DNA of 64,000 bases from Rostratula benghalensis (GCA_013399305.1 VXAI01000189.1:574713-638712), one strand, 5' to 3'. Shown: positions 10,875-23,790, numbered from the stretch's first letter. Program-made: numbers and translations. The notes: generated by a model from the letters alone, not told the origin.

Positions 10875-12415
10875 CGGGTGCTGTTGGTATTAGAGGCCAT
10901 TGAGAAGAGCTGTTATTGCACGGGGGAACCTTTTAAACACAAACACCCACTCACTCCTTTCTTCTCTATGCTCCATTGTGCTGTCCCCACCTTACCGTTC
11001 ACAGATCCTGTTTTCCTTCTGCTCCCCATCTCCACTCTTATTTCTTTCTTCTTTTTTCTCTGTCGGGAGGCTCTGAGAGGCAGGCACCTTTTCATTTCAT
11101 TCCCCAATGAAAAGAAAGAAAAGCACTCTGGGTTCCTTTCAAGCATTACTCATACCTTTCTGGAGGTGCTGAGATCCAGATTCATCTTCAGAATAAGCAC
11201 TATTAATTGCACAAAGTTCCTAGGGAAGATGTTGATTTTTGCCTCTTATCAACATGTGTGTCAGGAAGCAGTGTCATAATAGCACCTCTTTAAACTGTCT
11301 GGGTATTATTACAACATTTATTTCTTAAAAAAAAATCCTTCCTACTCTGTTTCATTACCACTGATTACTCTGCTTTGTACATATAAAAAAGATAAATTAA
11401 AATATTTCTTAGAAGTGTTTATGCTTCCAGAGAGAGAAGAGAAAAGTATAGGCCTGGGGGAAGCTTTAAGTCCCAAACCTGAGAGAAAAACACCTCTTGG
11501 ATCCCTTGTATTGTCCAACATTGCCCTATACTTCTCATTAGCTGGTGGAATAAGGGTATGAAAAAGTGTTTCTTGGAATGAAATATGGAGCAGATGAGTT
11601 ATTCCAACTAAGGCTCAGACACATGGTGTGCAGGATCAGACACTACGGAAGGATCCAGGTGTTCCCTTGTCTTTTACATACTCACTCAACAAATTTTACA
11701 ACCATCTGAGTTTATGTTATACTGTGCATACATATGTCATCGTAGCCAGGGCATATTAAAGAGGTAAAGCAATAGCCTTTGAGCACACTCCACAGTTCTG
11801 TGCCAGGAGATATTGTCACATGCTCTCCATATCGTAACCAGAGCTGTGCCTCTTTCCCTTGTGCTTGGCACAGCTTACTGACCATGAGATCATGGCAGAT
11901 GGGAATCTGGACATGATAATGCACTCATTAGGAACCGAAGCTGCTGCTGGTAGTGTCATTAAAATTTTTTTCAAAGAATCCTGAAAGCCAACCTTGGAAA
12001 CTCCCTCATTTCATCTTACTCCGATTACTAGCAGCATTATAAACATGGCATTCCTGAGAGAGTATGAAGACTATGATTAAAGTGAACCCAGAGCAGAGGC
12101 ATCTAATCACAGCAACACAAAGAAATAGAGTGTAGTGCAAGAATAACAGAATATTTGTCCGGAATCATGCCGGGTTTAGTGGCAAAACTTCAGCAAAAGC
12201 AAGAAGAGAGTATATCCTGATTGCATAGCTGCCCTGACAGCTTCTAGAATGGCAGGAAGATGGTTGGAACCCTGGGCTGATACAGCCTTACTCAGGTAGT
12301 CCTGTCTGCCAGTTGTTGAAACCTGACAGCCAGCTTCAGTTAGGTCATCAGAGAAATTAGTGATGCATTTTGAGGATAGGCACTACAACGTAAGAGGTAT
12401 CTACATCTTTCTTTC

Positions 12416-12441
12416 TTTTTTTTTTTTTTTTTTTTTTTTTT
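12416..12441. repeat. Poly(T) tract of 26 bases
   Basis: An uninterrupted run of T, preceded by 'ctttctttc'. It could be the A-tail of a minus-strand retroinsertion, but the DNA to the right shows no recognisable element. Confidence 0.85.
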
Positions 12442-12782
12442 GAAGAAAGAGTAACCCACTCAGAAAACAATTACTGAATTACTGTGAAAACACTGTAGGA
12501 GGGAATATTACATCAGCAGGGAGCATTAATGCAGTCATTTACAATAGCTCATATTCTGACTTCTCTTCCACTTATTGTCAAGTACAAAGGGATGGTCAGG
12601 AACTGTGTGGAATGAAAACCAACCAAAGAGCATGCTAACAAAAGAGGGAAGTGGTGCAGATGCAGTCAGTCATCCACTCTTCCTGCGCCAGTATCTCTTA
12701 CTATCACTCACATGTAAGGACATACAGTTTTCTTGGTTGAAGTGACTTTGCCCCATGGCTAGGCTGGAGTGTGCAGAAACCC

Positions 12783-12904
12783 TCAGTGAACACAGAAGGA
12801 TGGCAGCTCAGTATCACCAATAATAGATGTTTTATCATGTGTTCAGTAAACACAGAAGGATGGCAGCTCAGTATCACCAATAATAGATGTTTTATCATGT
12901 GTTC
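12783..12904. repeat. Tandem duplication, 60-bp unit, two copies
   Basis: Units at 12783-12842 and 12843-12902 differ at one base (12788 G versus 12848 A), and the match runs two bases into a third unit. Such identity points to a recent event or a polymorphic minisatellite. The unit length is a multiple of three and no stop is created, so an open frame on each strand carries a repeated 20-residue block; this is a by-product and not evidence of coding. Confidence 0.95.
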
Positions 12905-15900
12905 TGTCTGTATTTCATGGTGCTGTTCCCCTCCAGCAGCCTTCTGCCTTTTTATTTCCCTTCTGAAAACTGTCTTCCTCTTTCCTTCCTGTGATCATGT
13001 ACCTATTGACACACTGAGGGCTTGATTTCTCAGGGTGCATGAGTTTCCCACCTCCATCAGGCATTATCTAATTCATGTCAGCCTTATTTCACTACTGAGG
13101 ATGGCAAGGTAAAACTGGAGTGCAACTCTGTCCATCAAGCCCACAGGCAGGCTTGTATGAATACAAGGTGTGGGGCATGACAGAGAGCTAGGAGATGGAA
13201 TAGGTGGGGTGAAAACCTGGCCTAGAGCTTGAGGAGCTAGTAGAGACATGATGCTCCCATTACTACCAGTAGAAAAGATGGTTTCAAGTAATATTCCTTT
13301 CATTCAGTCCACTGTCAATGGAGTTGTATCTCTGAAGACACCGGAAAAACATTACACTTGCTCGTAACAAGAAATATGCGTCATTTCTTGCAAATGTCGG
13401 AAGGGGTGTTGTTATCTAAAAAATGAGCAACTGAAGATATTGACGGAATGAGCAGAGCTATTAATACTACTATACTAGAAAAATACATGTAGAATATAAA
13501 ATATGTGGTATCAAACAGTCTCAAGATCAAAGGTTCAAACCATTTCCTCAAAGGCCCTTTTAATGGGTAATGATCAGCAGTGAGTGCTTCCGTGCTGGAC
13601 AGGATGCATGAAGAGGTATAGCTTCAAGGAAACTCTTTGTAATTTCATGGAAAGATAAAGTAAAAGGACCTTGCTTTCTTAAAATAACAGGAAAATATCC
13701 CTTATGATACACTGCCAGATCTATCCATCTAAGGAAAGAATGAGTTGGAATTCAATCACACTACTAAAGAATTGGTAAAAGCCAGATCTGAGTGACTTCG
13801 CCCTTGTACCTCCTTTTAAGCATATTGTGTGAAACTATAATGAAGGCTGTACATACATATCTGTACGTGCACCCACACAATTTCTTTTAAAATGCTTCTG
13901 CTATAAAGCACAGCTACAGTGTGTGCCTAGAGACATGGTGACTTTGGCAGTGTCTGAGTTAGCTCATGTTGATAGTTAAGATGTTTCTCTGAGATACATT
14001 AGGAAAATTTCCAAATCTGTTTTCACACCCTTAAAGAGAGCTAAGACATTAAAATTATTTTGTAAACAGAGAAATTTCCAGTATACCAATGAGTGACTGC
14101 ATTGCACAATTAAGAGATGTGTTTAGGAACAACATACTTGAACACCAGAGGACTCCAGGCCAAATCTCTTTTCCTGCAATTTTTAATAGATCTTTCCCCT
14201 CTGAAAGACAGCCACCATGACTGCAGAGCAGATCAAGTGAGGTCACCGTCTTCTAGTCACTGCACGTTAGGTATCCCTTCATGGTATTTTCTCTACAGGG
14301 GCCACAGATTCATTGCAGGCCATAGCCACAGGGTATGTGTCTTTTGAACAGGGCTATAAAGCTTTGTGTTTTTAGCTGTGGAGATCTATGGTTTGGTTTC
14401 AAGGGCTCTCTGGGATGCTATACTGGCACAGTAGCTAGCAGAATCTACATGTGAAGAGACAGCAGTAAGGCTTCTTGCTACTGAGTAGGAACACAGGACT
14501 TGCAGCAACAAGGACTTGCCACATCTGGTAACTCATGCCACACTCTTCAATAACTCCATTACCCAACCTGGCTCAGACAGAAACTGCATCCATGGACCTC
14601 TGTCACAGCATGGGCTCCACCAGCAACATTTTGGAAGCAGAGCAAATAGTCGAGTTTTACAGCACAAGTGTGCACATTAGGATCTGGTGACTCTCCCACT
14701 CCTGATGGAAATAATAACAGAGCACCTGAACCCTGAGCCAGCACAGAGACCGAGAGCCCATGAGCCTTTCTGTTCCCCTCCAAGAAACCGGTGTGCTAAG
14801 TGTTCGGTGTGAGCTGAAGTGCTCTGCTCTCCTGCAGTCCAAGGATGCCATCGAGGTCACTCCCGTGGTGAAGGAAGGTTCTGCTGCTTGTCAAAGTAGA
14901 CTGAGCTCTAGAAGTCGAACATCCGCTGCTTTTCCTGAAAGCTTCAGACCTTTTCCCTGTTAGTAATGCCACACATAATGGTAGCTTGCCAGAGAAATTA
15001 CAAAAACTTCAGACTTAATAAATACAAGAGCTACAAGTTCAAGAGTTTGATTCTGTTTTAGTTTGGCATGCTACAACATGAAATTAATCTACTAGTGCAT
15101 CTTCAAGTACTTTCCAAATAACTCTACTGTTTGTTGCACACTTCTCCATGTTTACAGAAAAAAAAGCCATTATTTCTCTAGGTGCTTCTCTTTCTATAGC
15201 CCTAAGTTATTGTCTTACAGTGGGTTTTGAAACTGTGAGAAACAATTTGCATTGACTTCACAGCTATAATTTATAAGGAACATAATGAGTCATTGTCACA
15301 GGCTGTTTGCCTTTGTTCTCTTCTACTTCCTTCTTTCTAAAGGGAATTTTCTTAGAAAAAAATATTCATTTTGATAGATAGCTTCAGGACTCTTAAAAAA
15401 AAATAGGAGCATTTCTGGAAATTAGTGTGAGTCAAAGACAAAGTTTGACCAAAGAACAAACACATGAGACAATGTGTTGTATTTAGTGCTAAAACTTGAA
15501 AGAAGATTTGCATAAATCCATTCTTTACAAACACAGCCACCCATATGCTCGTACACTTACACCTATTGCTTAACGATAGCTTTGCATTGCAGCAGTGAAA
15601 GTAGAAGAAAACTCTAGCTCACAGAAAAGTTTGCACTTTGCAACACTTAAGGTTTGGTTAGTCAATTGGATTTAAGGGCAGGTTTAATATGCAATTTTAT
15701 CTCCCTGAAATAAGACTCTCTTTCACTTGAAGATTTCTAATCTCATTTCCAAACATAAACATTACTGAGTGTGGAGGAATAGTATGTTCTGTCTGGTTTT
15801 GAACCTCTTTGAAAAACAATAAGGTAAGATAAAATGTGGACAGCTAAAGCCATCATGTTTGCAAGCCAGTAATTATTTAGATTGCTTAAAGCCCTTAAAG

Positions 15901-17071
15901 TGACATGTGAAAACACACCCAGCACAAGTATCTTTTGCTCCCTTCTAATTTTGCACAGGGACAAATTATTTTATTTCCCTCTCTCCCTCGGGCTTTCACA
16001 AGTCCCTGCTTTTGCCCTCATTGTAGATGTGAGGTGACTGATGGAGCAGCCCCACTGGCTCCCCAGCAGCTCTCACCTTCCACCAGTCAGAGCAAAGTGG
16101 CAGAAGAGCCTGGTTTGCTTTCATGATCTAGAAAGTGGGCTTCTTACAAGTACCCTTAATGGACAAATGTTGCATAAACTCCTTCCGAATACGGGGTGCC
16201 CATTGGCTATAGCTGCCAATCTCCTTCTACTGACAGCTTCCCTAGATAGAGATGCCAAACTCTGTTTATGTTTCTGTATTGAATACAGTATTTCTCTTTC
16301 AAGTGTTTAAAAAAAAAACTTTGGGCTTTACTGTATGTAGACAGAGGTGAAGCTCTTGAGCGAGGCTGAGACAGCAGTGCTGAGTTGGTCTTTCAACAGA
16401 TTTCAATATGGGTAGAAATAAATTCTTGCAACTCTAGCTCAGAAAAGCACAAAAGTGCTGTTAGAATTAGGTAGTCCCTTAGAATTACCACGTGCATTAA
16501 AAAGATCTCCTCTGAACACGGTCTTAGAGACCAGTTTGTGCCATGCATGAGAGATGCTGAATTCTTTTCTAATTCTGATTGATATGAGTGGTCATACATA
16601 AAAAAGTACATTTATATAAGTACACTCACACATGTATACAACAATCATGGGTTTATGATTAGCTGATGCTGACTATCTGGCTAAGATGACACTAGGGTGA
16701 ATCACTACCACACCAAATTTGCTCAAGGTCAGGCTTGTTTTCTGTTTTCTTTTTCCTTCATAATATGGATTTTGTTCAAGGTGACCCATTTATAATATGA
16801 AAAAACCCAAGAAGCGTCTTTAAAAGTGGTTGTGGTTCATTTGCCTAAGTAAATCTGTCAGAGCAAAAGAACATGCACCTTATATTTGCCTGGTGGAATC
16901 TTTTTATCCCTTTTCTCTACTTTTTTTCGAGGTATTCAGGATTCAACTTTCTCTTGTGAAACCAGTGTGGTCTTTTTTCTGCCATAGACATAACACAAAT
17001 GACCTGCCAAATGCTCACTATGTGACTCATGTGCCATAAGGTGGAGACATCTAGAAGAGAGAGTCTGGAAA
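12905..17071. other. Non-coding DNA, nothing recognised
   Basis: Unique AT-rich sequence with short A/T runs (for example near 15394-15402 and 16310-16318). No gene, known repeat or strong hairpin is seen. Confidence 0.45.
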
Positions 17072-17123
17072 AATCATAGAATCATATAATCGTTTTGGTT
17101 GGAAGAGACCTTTAAGATCATCA
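17072..17123 (-). mobile_element. CR1 LINE 3' end, short fragment
   Basis: On the plus strand it reads 'aatcatagaatcatataatc', then 'gttttggttggaagagacc' and 'tttaagatcatc'. This is the reverse complement of the CR1 3' terminus, with its ATTCTATG 8-mers at the left end. Only about 50 bp remain, the usual severe 5' truncation of CR1. The plus-strand flank on its right is unrelated DNA. Confidence 0.85.
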
Positions 17124-18544
17124 AAAGTGGCAGAAAAAGTCTTCACAGTCAGGATTTCCTCGTGTAAGTCTGAAGCAGCTCTGAAAATCAGCAAAATTAT
17201 GTGTGTGTAAAACAGCATCAGGTCTTAGGTTTGGCAGCTGCAAGGTTATAATGTACAAACCACAGAGATTAAGCGGAGTGGATTCTGAATTTGGAAAAAA
17301 ACAAAGCAAATGTAAATACTTTCCTCCAACTAAACAATCGGAGAAATGTCCTGAGAAAAGAAGTCTAGTGTGGCTGGTTCTGAAGTAAAACCAGGACATC
17401 CCTGTCACGTTAGCATGAGATGAGAATCAAGTCCAGAAAACTCAGAAAAAAATGTCTTTCAAATGACACTGCTAAGAATTTTTCCAGATAGCTGGCACTA
17501 TTTACAATTGCCTTTCCAATGGGCTCCTTAACAGCACACACCCCATCAATTGGCCCTGAATGCCCTCATATTGAGCCAGCCCTGCACCCACAGCTGAAAC
17601 CAAGGAGAACATTTGGCAAGATACCAAAAGAGTTTCCTGCCTTCTCAAAACTCCCACCTCTGTCTCATTTGGAAAGCTGGGGGGGGTTTAACCCAGGCAA
17701 GCCATGGCAGTTGCCTGCCAGTTTGTTTTTTCATATGCACAGAGGATGAATGTGGTGACAAATAGAGCTGAAGCATGGGTGAAGCTAGCCCAGGAAATGC
17801 ACTGGAGACAGAAGAGGTGCAACAAGTGACAAGGGGCAGAAGCTGGCTTGGCCTGTGGCTGGAGGCAGGCTGGGCAGCCTGCAGACTCTTTCCAGCTGTG
17901 CCACTGGACCATTGCTTGATCTGCAGCAAAGTCACCTGTCTGCTTTCCTGTCTCTCTCTTCTCAGGTCCCCATCTCATGTGAGCCCCCTGAGCCACACAG
18001 GAAGTGTTAGACATAACCATATCAAGTTCCCGAGAGCTCTGCCCAGAATGGTGCCTGCTGGTTTCCTGGTGAGAGGGTGGGGGTCCCTGGAAGCAGGCAG
18101 AGGTTGAGGAGAGGCAACAAGCCTCTCTCTGCCTGGTGCATATCAGCCCAGGGTTCTCAGTCAGGAGCTCCCTCTGCCCTGCACCCAGGCTGATCACAAG
18201 GCAAATGGCTGGAACAGAGTCCTGCCTCTGCCCATGGGGAGGGAAGAGATGATTAGAAGAGTTCACTGTGCATGGACACCTCATCAATCCTCTGCTTAGT
18301 GAACTGCAGATAGAAAAAAGAGGTGGACCTGGAGCAGAGACATACTGCAGGCTGGCAGTCCTGGGGACTGCCTCTCACCCATCACATTGTACCATTATAG
18401 CCTGGTATAACTCATCCCCATGTTGCTGGTGCTCTGACACATATCTCCAACAATTAATATGCCTTGCTGCGGGTTTTCACCCCGTTGGGAGGAGAAACAT
18501 TGGCTTTTTCATCTCTGGCCACGACATAATCTGGTGTCACATGT
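17124..18544. other. Moderately GC-rich non-coding DNA
   Basis: Contains the longest open frame of the window (17688-18287 minus, 199 codons), which overlaps other open frames on both strands and shows no domain. I treat it as chance in GC-richer DNA. There is a G7 run near 17680-17687. Confidence 0.4.
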
Positions 18545-18570
18545 ACATTTTACATCACTGTGTAAAATGT
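18545..18570. repeat. Short hairpin, 10-bp perfect arms, 6-base loop
   Basis: ACATTTTACA (18545-18554) pairs with TGTAAAATGT (18561-18570) around TCACTG. It lies about 50 bp left of the CR1 terminus at 18619-18662. The stem is too short for a microRNA precursor. Confidence 0.7.
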
Positions 18571-18618
18571 GATGACCTAGCTAGTGATACTCCAGTACTA
18601 CAACTCCTAAACACATTA

Positions 18619-18662
18619 TACCCTTCCAATCCCTGATAGTCTGTGATTCTGTGATTCTGTGA
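18619..18662 (+). mobile_element. CR1 LINE 3' end, short fragment
   Basis: 'cccttccaatccctgatagt' followed by about three ATTCTGTG units is the CR1 3' terminus in plus orientation. Sequence to the left is too diverged to extend the call, though the element may reach further. Confidence 0.75.
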
Positions 18663-20560
18663 TACCATATTGTAACACAGGGACACTACTGTGACACTGG
18701 GGTATCTGCAATATTAGTCTTGTATCCTGCACATTTGTGCCTCCACCTACTGCTGCTATTCCCTTCTCAGGACAGTGATGGCACCAGGCAGACTGCCCAA
18801 TTTTGGGGATCTGCAGGATCCAAGAACAGGTCTGTGTAGAGCTAGTGAGCCCCATATCTCCAGGAAGAGCAGGAGCAACTAAGGGTGCCAGGACCACTGC
18901 ACTTCATCTGTTCCTCTCTAAGATGAAATCCTTCTTAGCAGGTCCTGGACCAGGCAGTGATTTTTCAAAAACCTGCAGTACAGGAGGCAAGCAAGAAGGG
19001 AAAGTGAAAAGTCAGTACTTTAATCCTCACCCACCTGTTCCCTTCCTGTCCTCCTCTCCAAGGTTTCACAATGTCACAGAAGTCAGTGATATTGGAATTT
19101 CTTCTGGTATTAGGAACAGGAGGCACTAAAATCTCACTGCCTGCCACTAAAATCCCACTGTCTGTACCAAATACAACCAGGCAAGTGTAAAAGGCAGAAC
19201 CCTTTGGCCTTTGTATAGTAAGTACAGCTCATAAAGTATTGTTTTTATGAAATATGTTCTTCTGAACAGACTTGTTTCCTGCAGAGGTTTTCTTGGACCC
19301 AGGATAGAACTTCTTTCAGGATCAGGGAGAAAATTAAACTAGCAAGGATCTGTGAATTTTGCCACAATCTGTAAAGCACTACTTAACACGTCTTACATGT
19401 CCCGTGCAGGACAGGAAATTTTAAAATCACGGTCTCTCTCATCTCCTGAGAGTCCCATGACTTGCACTCGTGGCAATTCTGTGCTCTCTGTCTTGTCCTC
19501 AAGTTTCAAAATTTCAATGGTGCAATCCCAAGAGCAGGAAATTCTAGGAAAATGCAAGAACAATTAATTTTTTGCAGCTAACAAAATTATATCCATTCTC
19601 ATTAATATTCCTTAATTTTCAGAACAGGTACAGTTTTGTGTGGTTACAAGCTGGATTATTAGTTTAACAATAAAAACAAATAAACCTGATGTAACTGTAA
19701 TAGTGCCAGCACAAATATTTTTATTTTACTTTGATATAAATGCAGAAGTTTTCAAGTCAAAAAAGGGTTAGACAACCAAATTAATGAAAATGAACTTGTT
19801 TTTCTTCTCAGCTATCTTTAATTGTTTATTCTGGCCTCTGCTCATTGTGTATTTTCTTACTCTCTTAAACCAGGCTTCATTTAATTGGGCTGGTCCCATG
19901 CAGACAAGCTACGTTTCTGTGATCCTACAAGGTGCTGAGTGTTCTTCCTTTGATCCAAGAGAGATCAGAAGCATTAAGTTACCTTCAGGTCTACCTGCAT
20001 GGGAGCACACGCTTGAGGTCCTCGTGGGTTTACGGTCAGCCCTTTGCAAGGCAAAGAGCATTTTCATACCTTGGTGTCCTGGTTCTCAGCACTGATGGCT
20101 TGAGAGACCTTATGTGCTCCAAAGCACAAAACGTTCGTAGTTTTGTACTGTCCACCCAAAGTAGCCATACACCAACGTGAAGTAAACCGTTGTGTTAAGT
20201 TCTACCTGATAGGATACACTTCTGCTTGGCTGAGTTTTTGTTAACCCCATGGAATGCATTTTTATTCCTGAGGATTTAACTTGCAAACATACATGGTCTT
20301 CAACAAACTCTCTTAACAGCAGAGCTCTTTTTTAACTGCAGAATTCTTTCTTAACTGAAACTGTGACTACAACAACAAAAAAATGCGTAATGATTGCTGA
20401 CAGATTTCTTAAGACTGTCTTTGTTCCCAAATTTTTATTTAATTTGTTGAAGCTGCTAAAATTGTATTTCTGCTTAAGACTCCTGAGACAAATCAAAGAA
20501 CACAGGGATAAGGAGAGTGCTTAACTCAGACTGATATTGATTTTTAATCACATTTGCTCC
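18663..20560. other. Non-coding DNA, nothing recognised
   Basis: No gene or repeat family is identified. Open frames here are short and overlapping. Confidence 0.45.
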
Positions 20561-20660
20561 ATGTTGCAGTACAGCTGTAAAACCTTATGCAAATGAATAA
20601 TTTTGCACATCTGAGTCATCCTTGCTGAGCTAATATTTATCAATCACATACAAACCAGAA
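20561..20660. promoter_or_regulatory. Candidate regulatory block (octamer and AP-1 motifs)
   Basis: A perfect octamer ATGCAAAT (20587-20594, POU factor site) lies 17 bases before a perfect AP-1 site TGAGTCA (20612-20618). A TGCTGAG half-site typical of MAF recognition follows, then AT-rich DNA. Clusters like this are typical of enhancers and conserved non-coding elements, but single motifs also occur by chance and conservation cannot be seen in one sequence. Confidence 0.2.
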
Positions 20661-20930
20661 GACCAATAAAATGTCTAGCTCGTATTCATGTTTGTAAATC
20701 TTCATAACTCTACAGGTTTTTTTTTTCTTCCAGACAACCTCAAAACTATAAAAGATGCCAAAGAATCATAAAATTAGCAGAAGGAGAAAGAAAATAAATC
20801 AAGGGAGGGGGGGAAAAAAATGTACATATCCAGGTAAGACCAAAAAGAGATGGAAAGGCAACTGCAGAGCTAACATAAATAGATTAGGCTGTATTTCAGT
20901 AACTCTGCCAGTCACAGAACCAGTCACACA

Positions 20931-20985
20931 GCCAAATCCTGAACTCTGATCTTACTCAGGAGACTGTTCCCTAGTAAAACTATAA
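20931..20985 (+). repeat. Possible palindromic amniote repeat relic
   Basis: 'gccaaatcctgaactctgat' followed by 'cttactcagga' resembles the arm of the old palindromic repeats seen elsewhere in the window. Only one arm is visible, so the match is weak. Confidence 0.25.
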
Positions 20986-23134
20986 TAGCATTAGAGTTAG
21001 AAACCTCAAATTCTGTAAAAGTAACAGAATTCCAAGGCAGTAAAAAGGGAGGGAATTCCAGACAGTAGGACTAGTAGCCTAGGGGCAAAAAAGGATTTTT
21101 GACAGATTCTGGTATTAACTATGTGAGCTTTTTGCATACACATTTCCAAGACTTCACTTACTTCATGGTTAGCCTGGCACAAATGAGATCAAACTAATAC
21201 ATGCCTCTGATTTCCCTTGTAAAATTACCATAAAGTGTAATGTAAGGATAATCCTCCACCCCAGATCTTAATGCAATTTCCATTCATAAGGGAATCATAA
21301 AAGTGTAAAAGGTATCAGGTCTTTTCACTTTTTTTTAACATGGGAAAACAACAGCTCAGTAAATGCAGTTTGTCCTGCTGTGAAAAAGGAGTGAAAAGGC
21401 CTTTTGCCAGAGTTCGTTAGGACATGAGGTCAGCCTAGCTAATTAGAGTCCCAGAAAAAGTATTATGTGATTCTTAGTCATAACCAACCCTGTTTGAAAC
21501 TCAAAATGCACAGTGAAAACAGTATTCAAAATGATTTAACACGTTTAGAAAGTGAAATACTACATGTTCTACTTCCACGACCATTTAACAGTTGCAGAAA
21601 AATAAATGTCCAACTTACTGCATGCAAATTAGCTCCATCTTCAACAAGGAGCACTTTATGGTCCATGGAAAATATTCATCGTGGCTCTCTCCACTGGGAG
21701 CTCTTCCATTAACCTTCAGCAAAGCCATGCACCAGCTCTGCTCACTGTAAGCCAGTAAGAGCAGTTACCACCTCTACATACCCAGGGAAACCTTACACTT
21801 CCACAAAAGATTTTATAAAAATAATTTGTGACCAACCAAACCATAACCTCTTTGAAGAACTTGTTGAAAGCTTTGCTCCCTACCAGATTAGGCGTTAGGA
21901 GCTTGACAAGTGATGACATGTGGTGTTTTATTATTATTATTTGACATATATTTTCCGCCTATTCTCACCTCAAAAGATCTGACAATTTCTCCTATACTGG
22001 TTCATTAGCTGACGATTAATTTAAACATAAAACTCTAGGCACTCATAATGGTTGACAGATTGCAATTATATCAGAGGTCTATCGGCTCAATTAAAATGAT
22101 TATTTAAGATAAAGAATAAGAGACTGTCTGAAACAAGAACTGGAGATAGCCAAAAATCCTTCTTTTTGAAAAATGACACTGTTATGAGTTACCTATTTAA
22201 GTGACTGTTGGCTCAGTCAATATTTAAAACTGAATGGTGTTAAGATATTTCGATTAGTGGTGTTAAGAGTAAGCATGTTTCATATAGTATGACCCGGAAT
22301 TAACCAGAAATGGGCTCCCCACTATTCTAGATGTTACACTTTTAAAAGAAAGGAGAAGATAGTGGCTATATTAAACAGGGTGAATCCAGACAGCTAAAAT
22401 GGACACAGAGTGAGTGCGACAGAATCATATAAAAATAATAACAGGTTTTGAGAAAGGTGGGAAAACACAGACCATACCGCCCCCCATTCCAAAGGGTGTC
22501 TTCTGTCTTATTCCCGTGTCATGCCCAGTTTCCAGGAATTCTCAAGGACAAACAGGATGGTCGTGCTCATGGAAAGGTTGCAAGGCATTCGTTTCTTGTG
22601 ATACGAGACCTACAAAGCATTGTGACAAACTATGGAGGTTGTTTACAACAGCATAAATGCACTTAATGAACAAGTAAACGCACAAGCTGAACAGCAGCGT
22701 GGACTGTGACAGTCAAGTCAGATCATGGGAGACCAAGGAGTAAAAATAATTTTCCTCCACTGGAGTGGAGGCATCTAGTGAATAACTGAGATGCGTGCCA
22801 TCCTGAGAATGGACCTAGGTTACAGGTCCATTCCACTAACTGGAGTCTCTCCAAGTTCCTCTCTCATCTCCTCATGTGCAGAAGCTGAGTCTGGAGGAAA
22901 TGACCATGCTGTTCCTTTTATCTCCATCATGGCAGGGTCTACTCTTCATGGCTGCAGCTCTGCCATGATGCTGGGGCAAAGAGAATGGGGCCATGGCCAG
23001 GGAGCATTTTTATTCCTTTCCTTGAAGTACCTGCTGTTCTTGCTGCAGAAGCTCAGCATTTCAATGGCTTTGATGCGGTCACACAGGCAGCTTGGGAGAA
23101 ACATTTTAGACTATTTTGACTGACTTGGAGGAAA
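20986..23134. other. Non-coding DNA, nothing recognised
   Basis: Mostly AT-rich, becoming GC-richer after about 22.8 kb. No gene or known repeat is supported. Confidence 0.45.
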
Positions 23135-23138
23135 ATGT

Positions 23139-23156
23139 AATAAAAACAGCTTTATT
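23139..23156. terminator. Facing poly(A) signals on both strands
   Basis: AATAAA at 23139-23144 on plus and AATAAA at 23156-23151 on minus form an 18-bp symmetrical arrangement. Such a layout could end convergent transcripts. No transcript is demonstrated, and the hexamer is common by chance in AT-rich DNA. Confidence 0.25.
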
Positions 23157-23451
23157 GTGTATAAAAGCAGCACCAGCTTCATGTCCATTTTCCCTGGCAC
23201 CAGTATCAGCAGCAGTTCTCCAGGACTCACAACTCCAGGTTCTCCAGGATCAAGCACTTTGGAAGCTACCACTGATGCTTTTACTAAGAAGTATGACCAG
23301 CAGCTCCCTTACCACCCTGGCCCTCCATTGCATGGCAAGGCCTGAAAACACAACAGTGAAAAGTGTGTCAAATTAAATTGTTAGAAAGGATTTGCTATTC
23401 AAGGGTATAAACCAAGCCCTTCAACACCCCATTACACACTGAGTCCACAAA

Positions 23452-23790
23452 CTACAGCGCAATAAACGTGAGCATTGGCTGATTAGTGATACATATGCCT
23501 CCTGTGAGGACTGATATCCCATACTTTGTATGTGTTCTCCATGCACCTCTTACTCCCAGATCTCCTTCTTGGCCCATTGCTTGGGCTGTCCGCATGGATG
23601 AGCCGCTGCATGGCGGGGGGTGGGGGTCTGGGGAGGTGGTGTTGGAGCTCTCCTGGCCCCTCTGGACAGGGCTTGAGGAGCTCTCAATTTCAATGAGGGC
23701 TGCAGCTGCAGCTGCAAAGTACTGATCTGGATCCAAATTTCCCAAAGCGGTGCTCAGATGATTTAGTTCCTTGTTGAAAGGAGCCAGCAC
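23452..23790 (-). other. Weak open frame, 112 codons, unrecognised
   Basis: A minus-strand frame in GC-richer DNA encodes a peptide with a seven-alanine run near residues 27-33 (from the GCAGCT repeat at about 23699-23717), then a serine/proline-rich middle. I recognise no domain or signal peptide. The alanine run comes from simple repetition, and a plus-strand frame overlaps most of the region. A minus-strand AATAAA lies about 300 bases downstream at 23151-23156, which would suit a last exon or retrocopy, but nothing else supports this. Confidence 0.1.
23615..23633 (+). repeat. G-run tract, possible G-quadruplex
   Basis: Runs of G6, G5 and G4 separated by T and TCT, with further G pairs after. 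It is close to the G-quadruplex pattern on the plus strand. Confidence 0.4.

Larger units (their letters stand above)
9746..12782. other. Non-coding DNA with one long inverted repeat and a long T tract
   Basis: No gene is supported. The stretch contains the spaced inverted repeat at 10812-10874 and an uninterrupted T26 tract at 12416-12441. The 139-codon frame at 10860-11279 has no domain. Confidence 0.45.

Noticed and set aside
17688..18287. 199-codon open frame on the minus strand, the longest in the window
   Set aside because: It overlaps several other open frames on both strands, has no recognisable domain or splice context, and fits chance in GC-richer DNA.
22420..22470. 'cagaatcatata' as a possible reverse CR1 terminus
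   Set aside because: The following bases do not continue into the conserved CR1 part.
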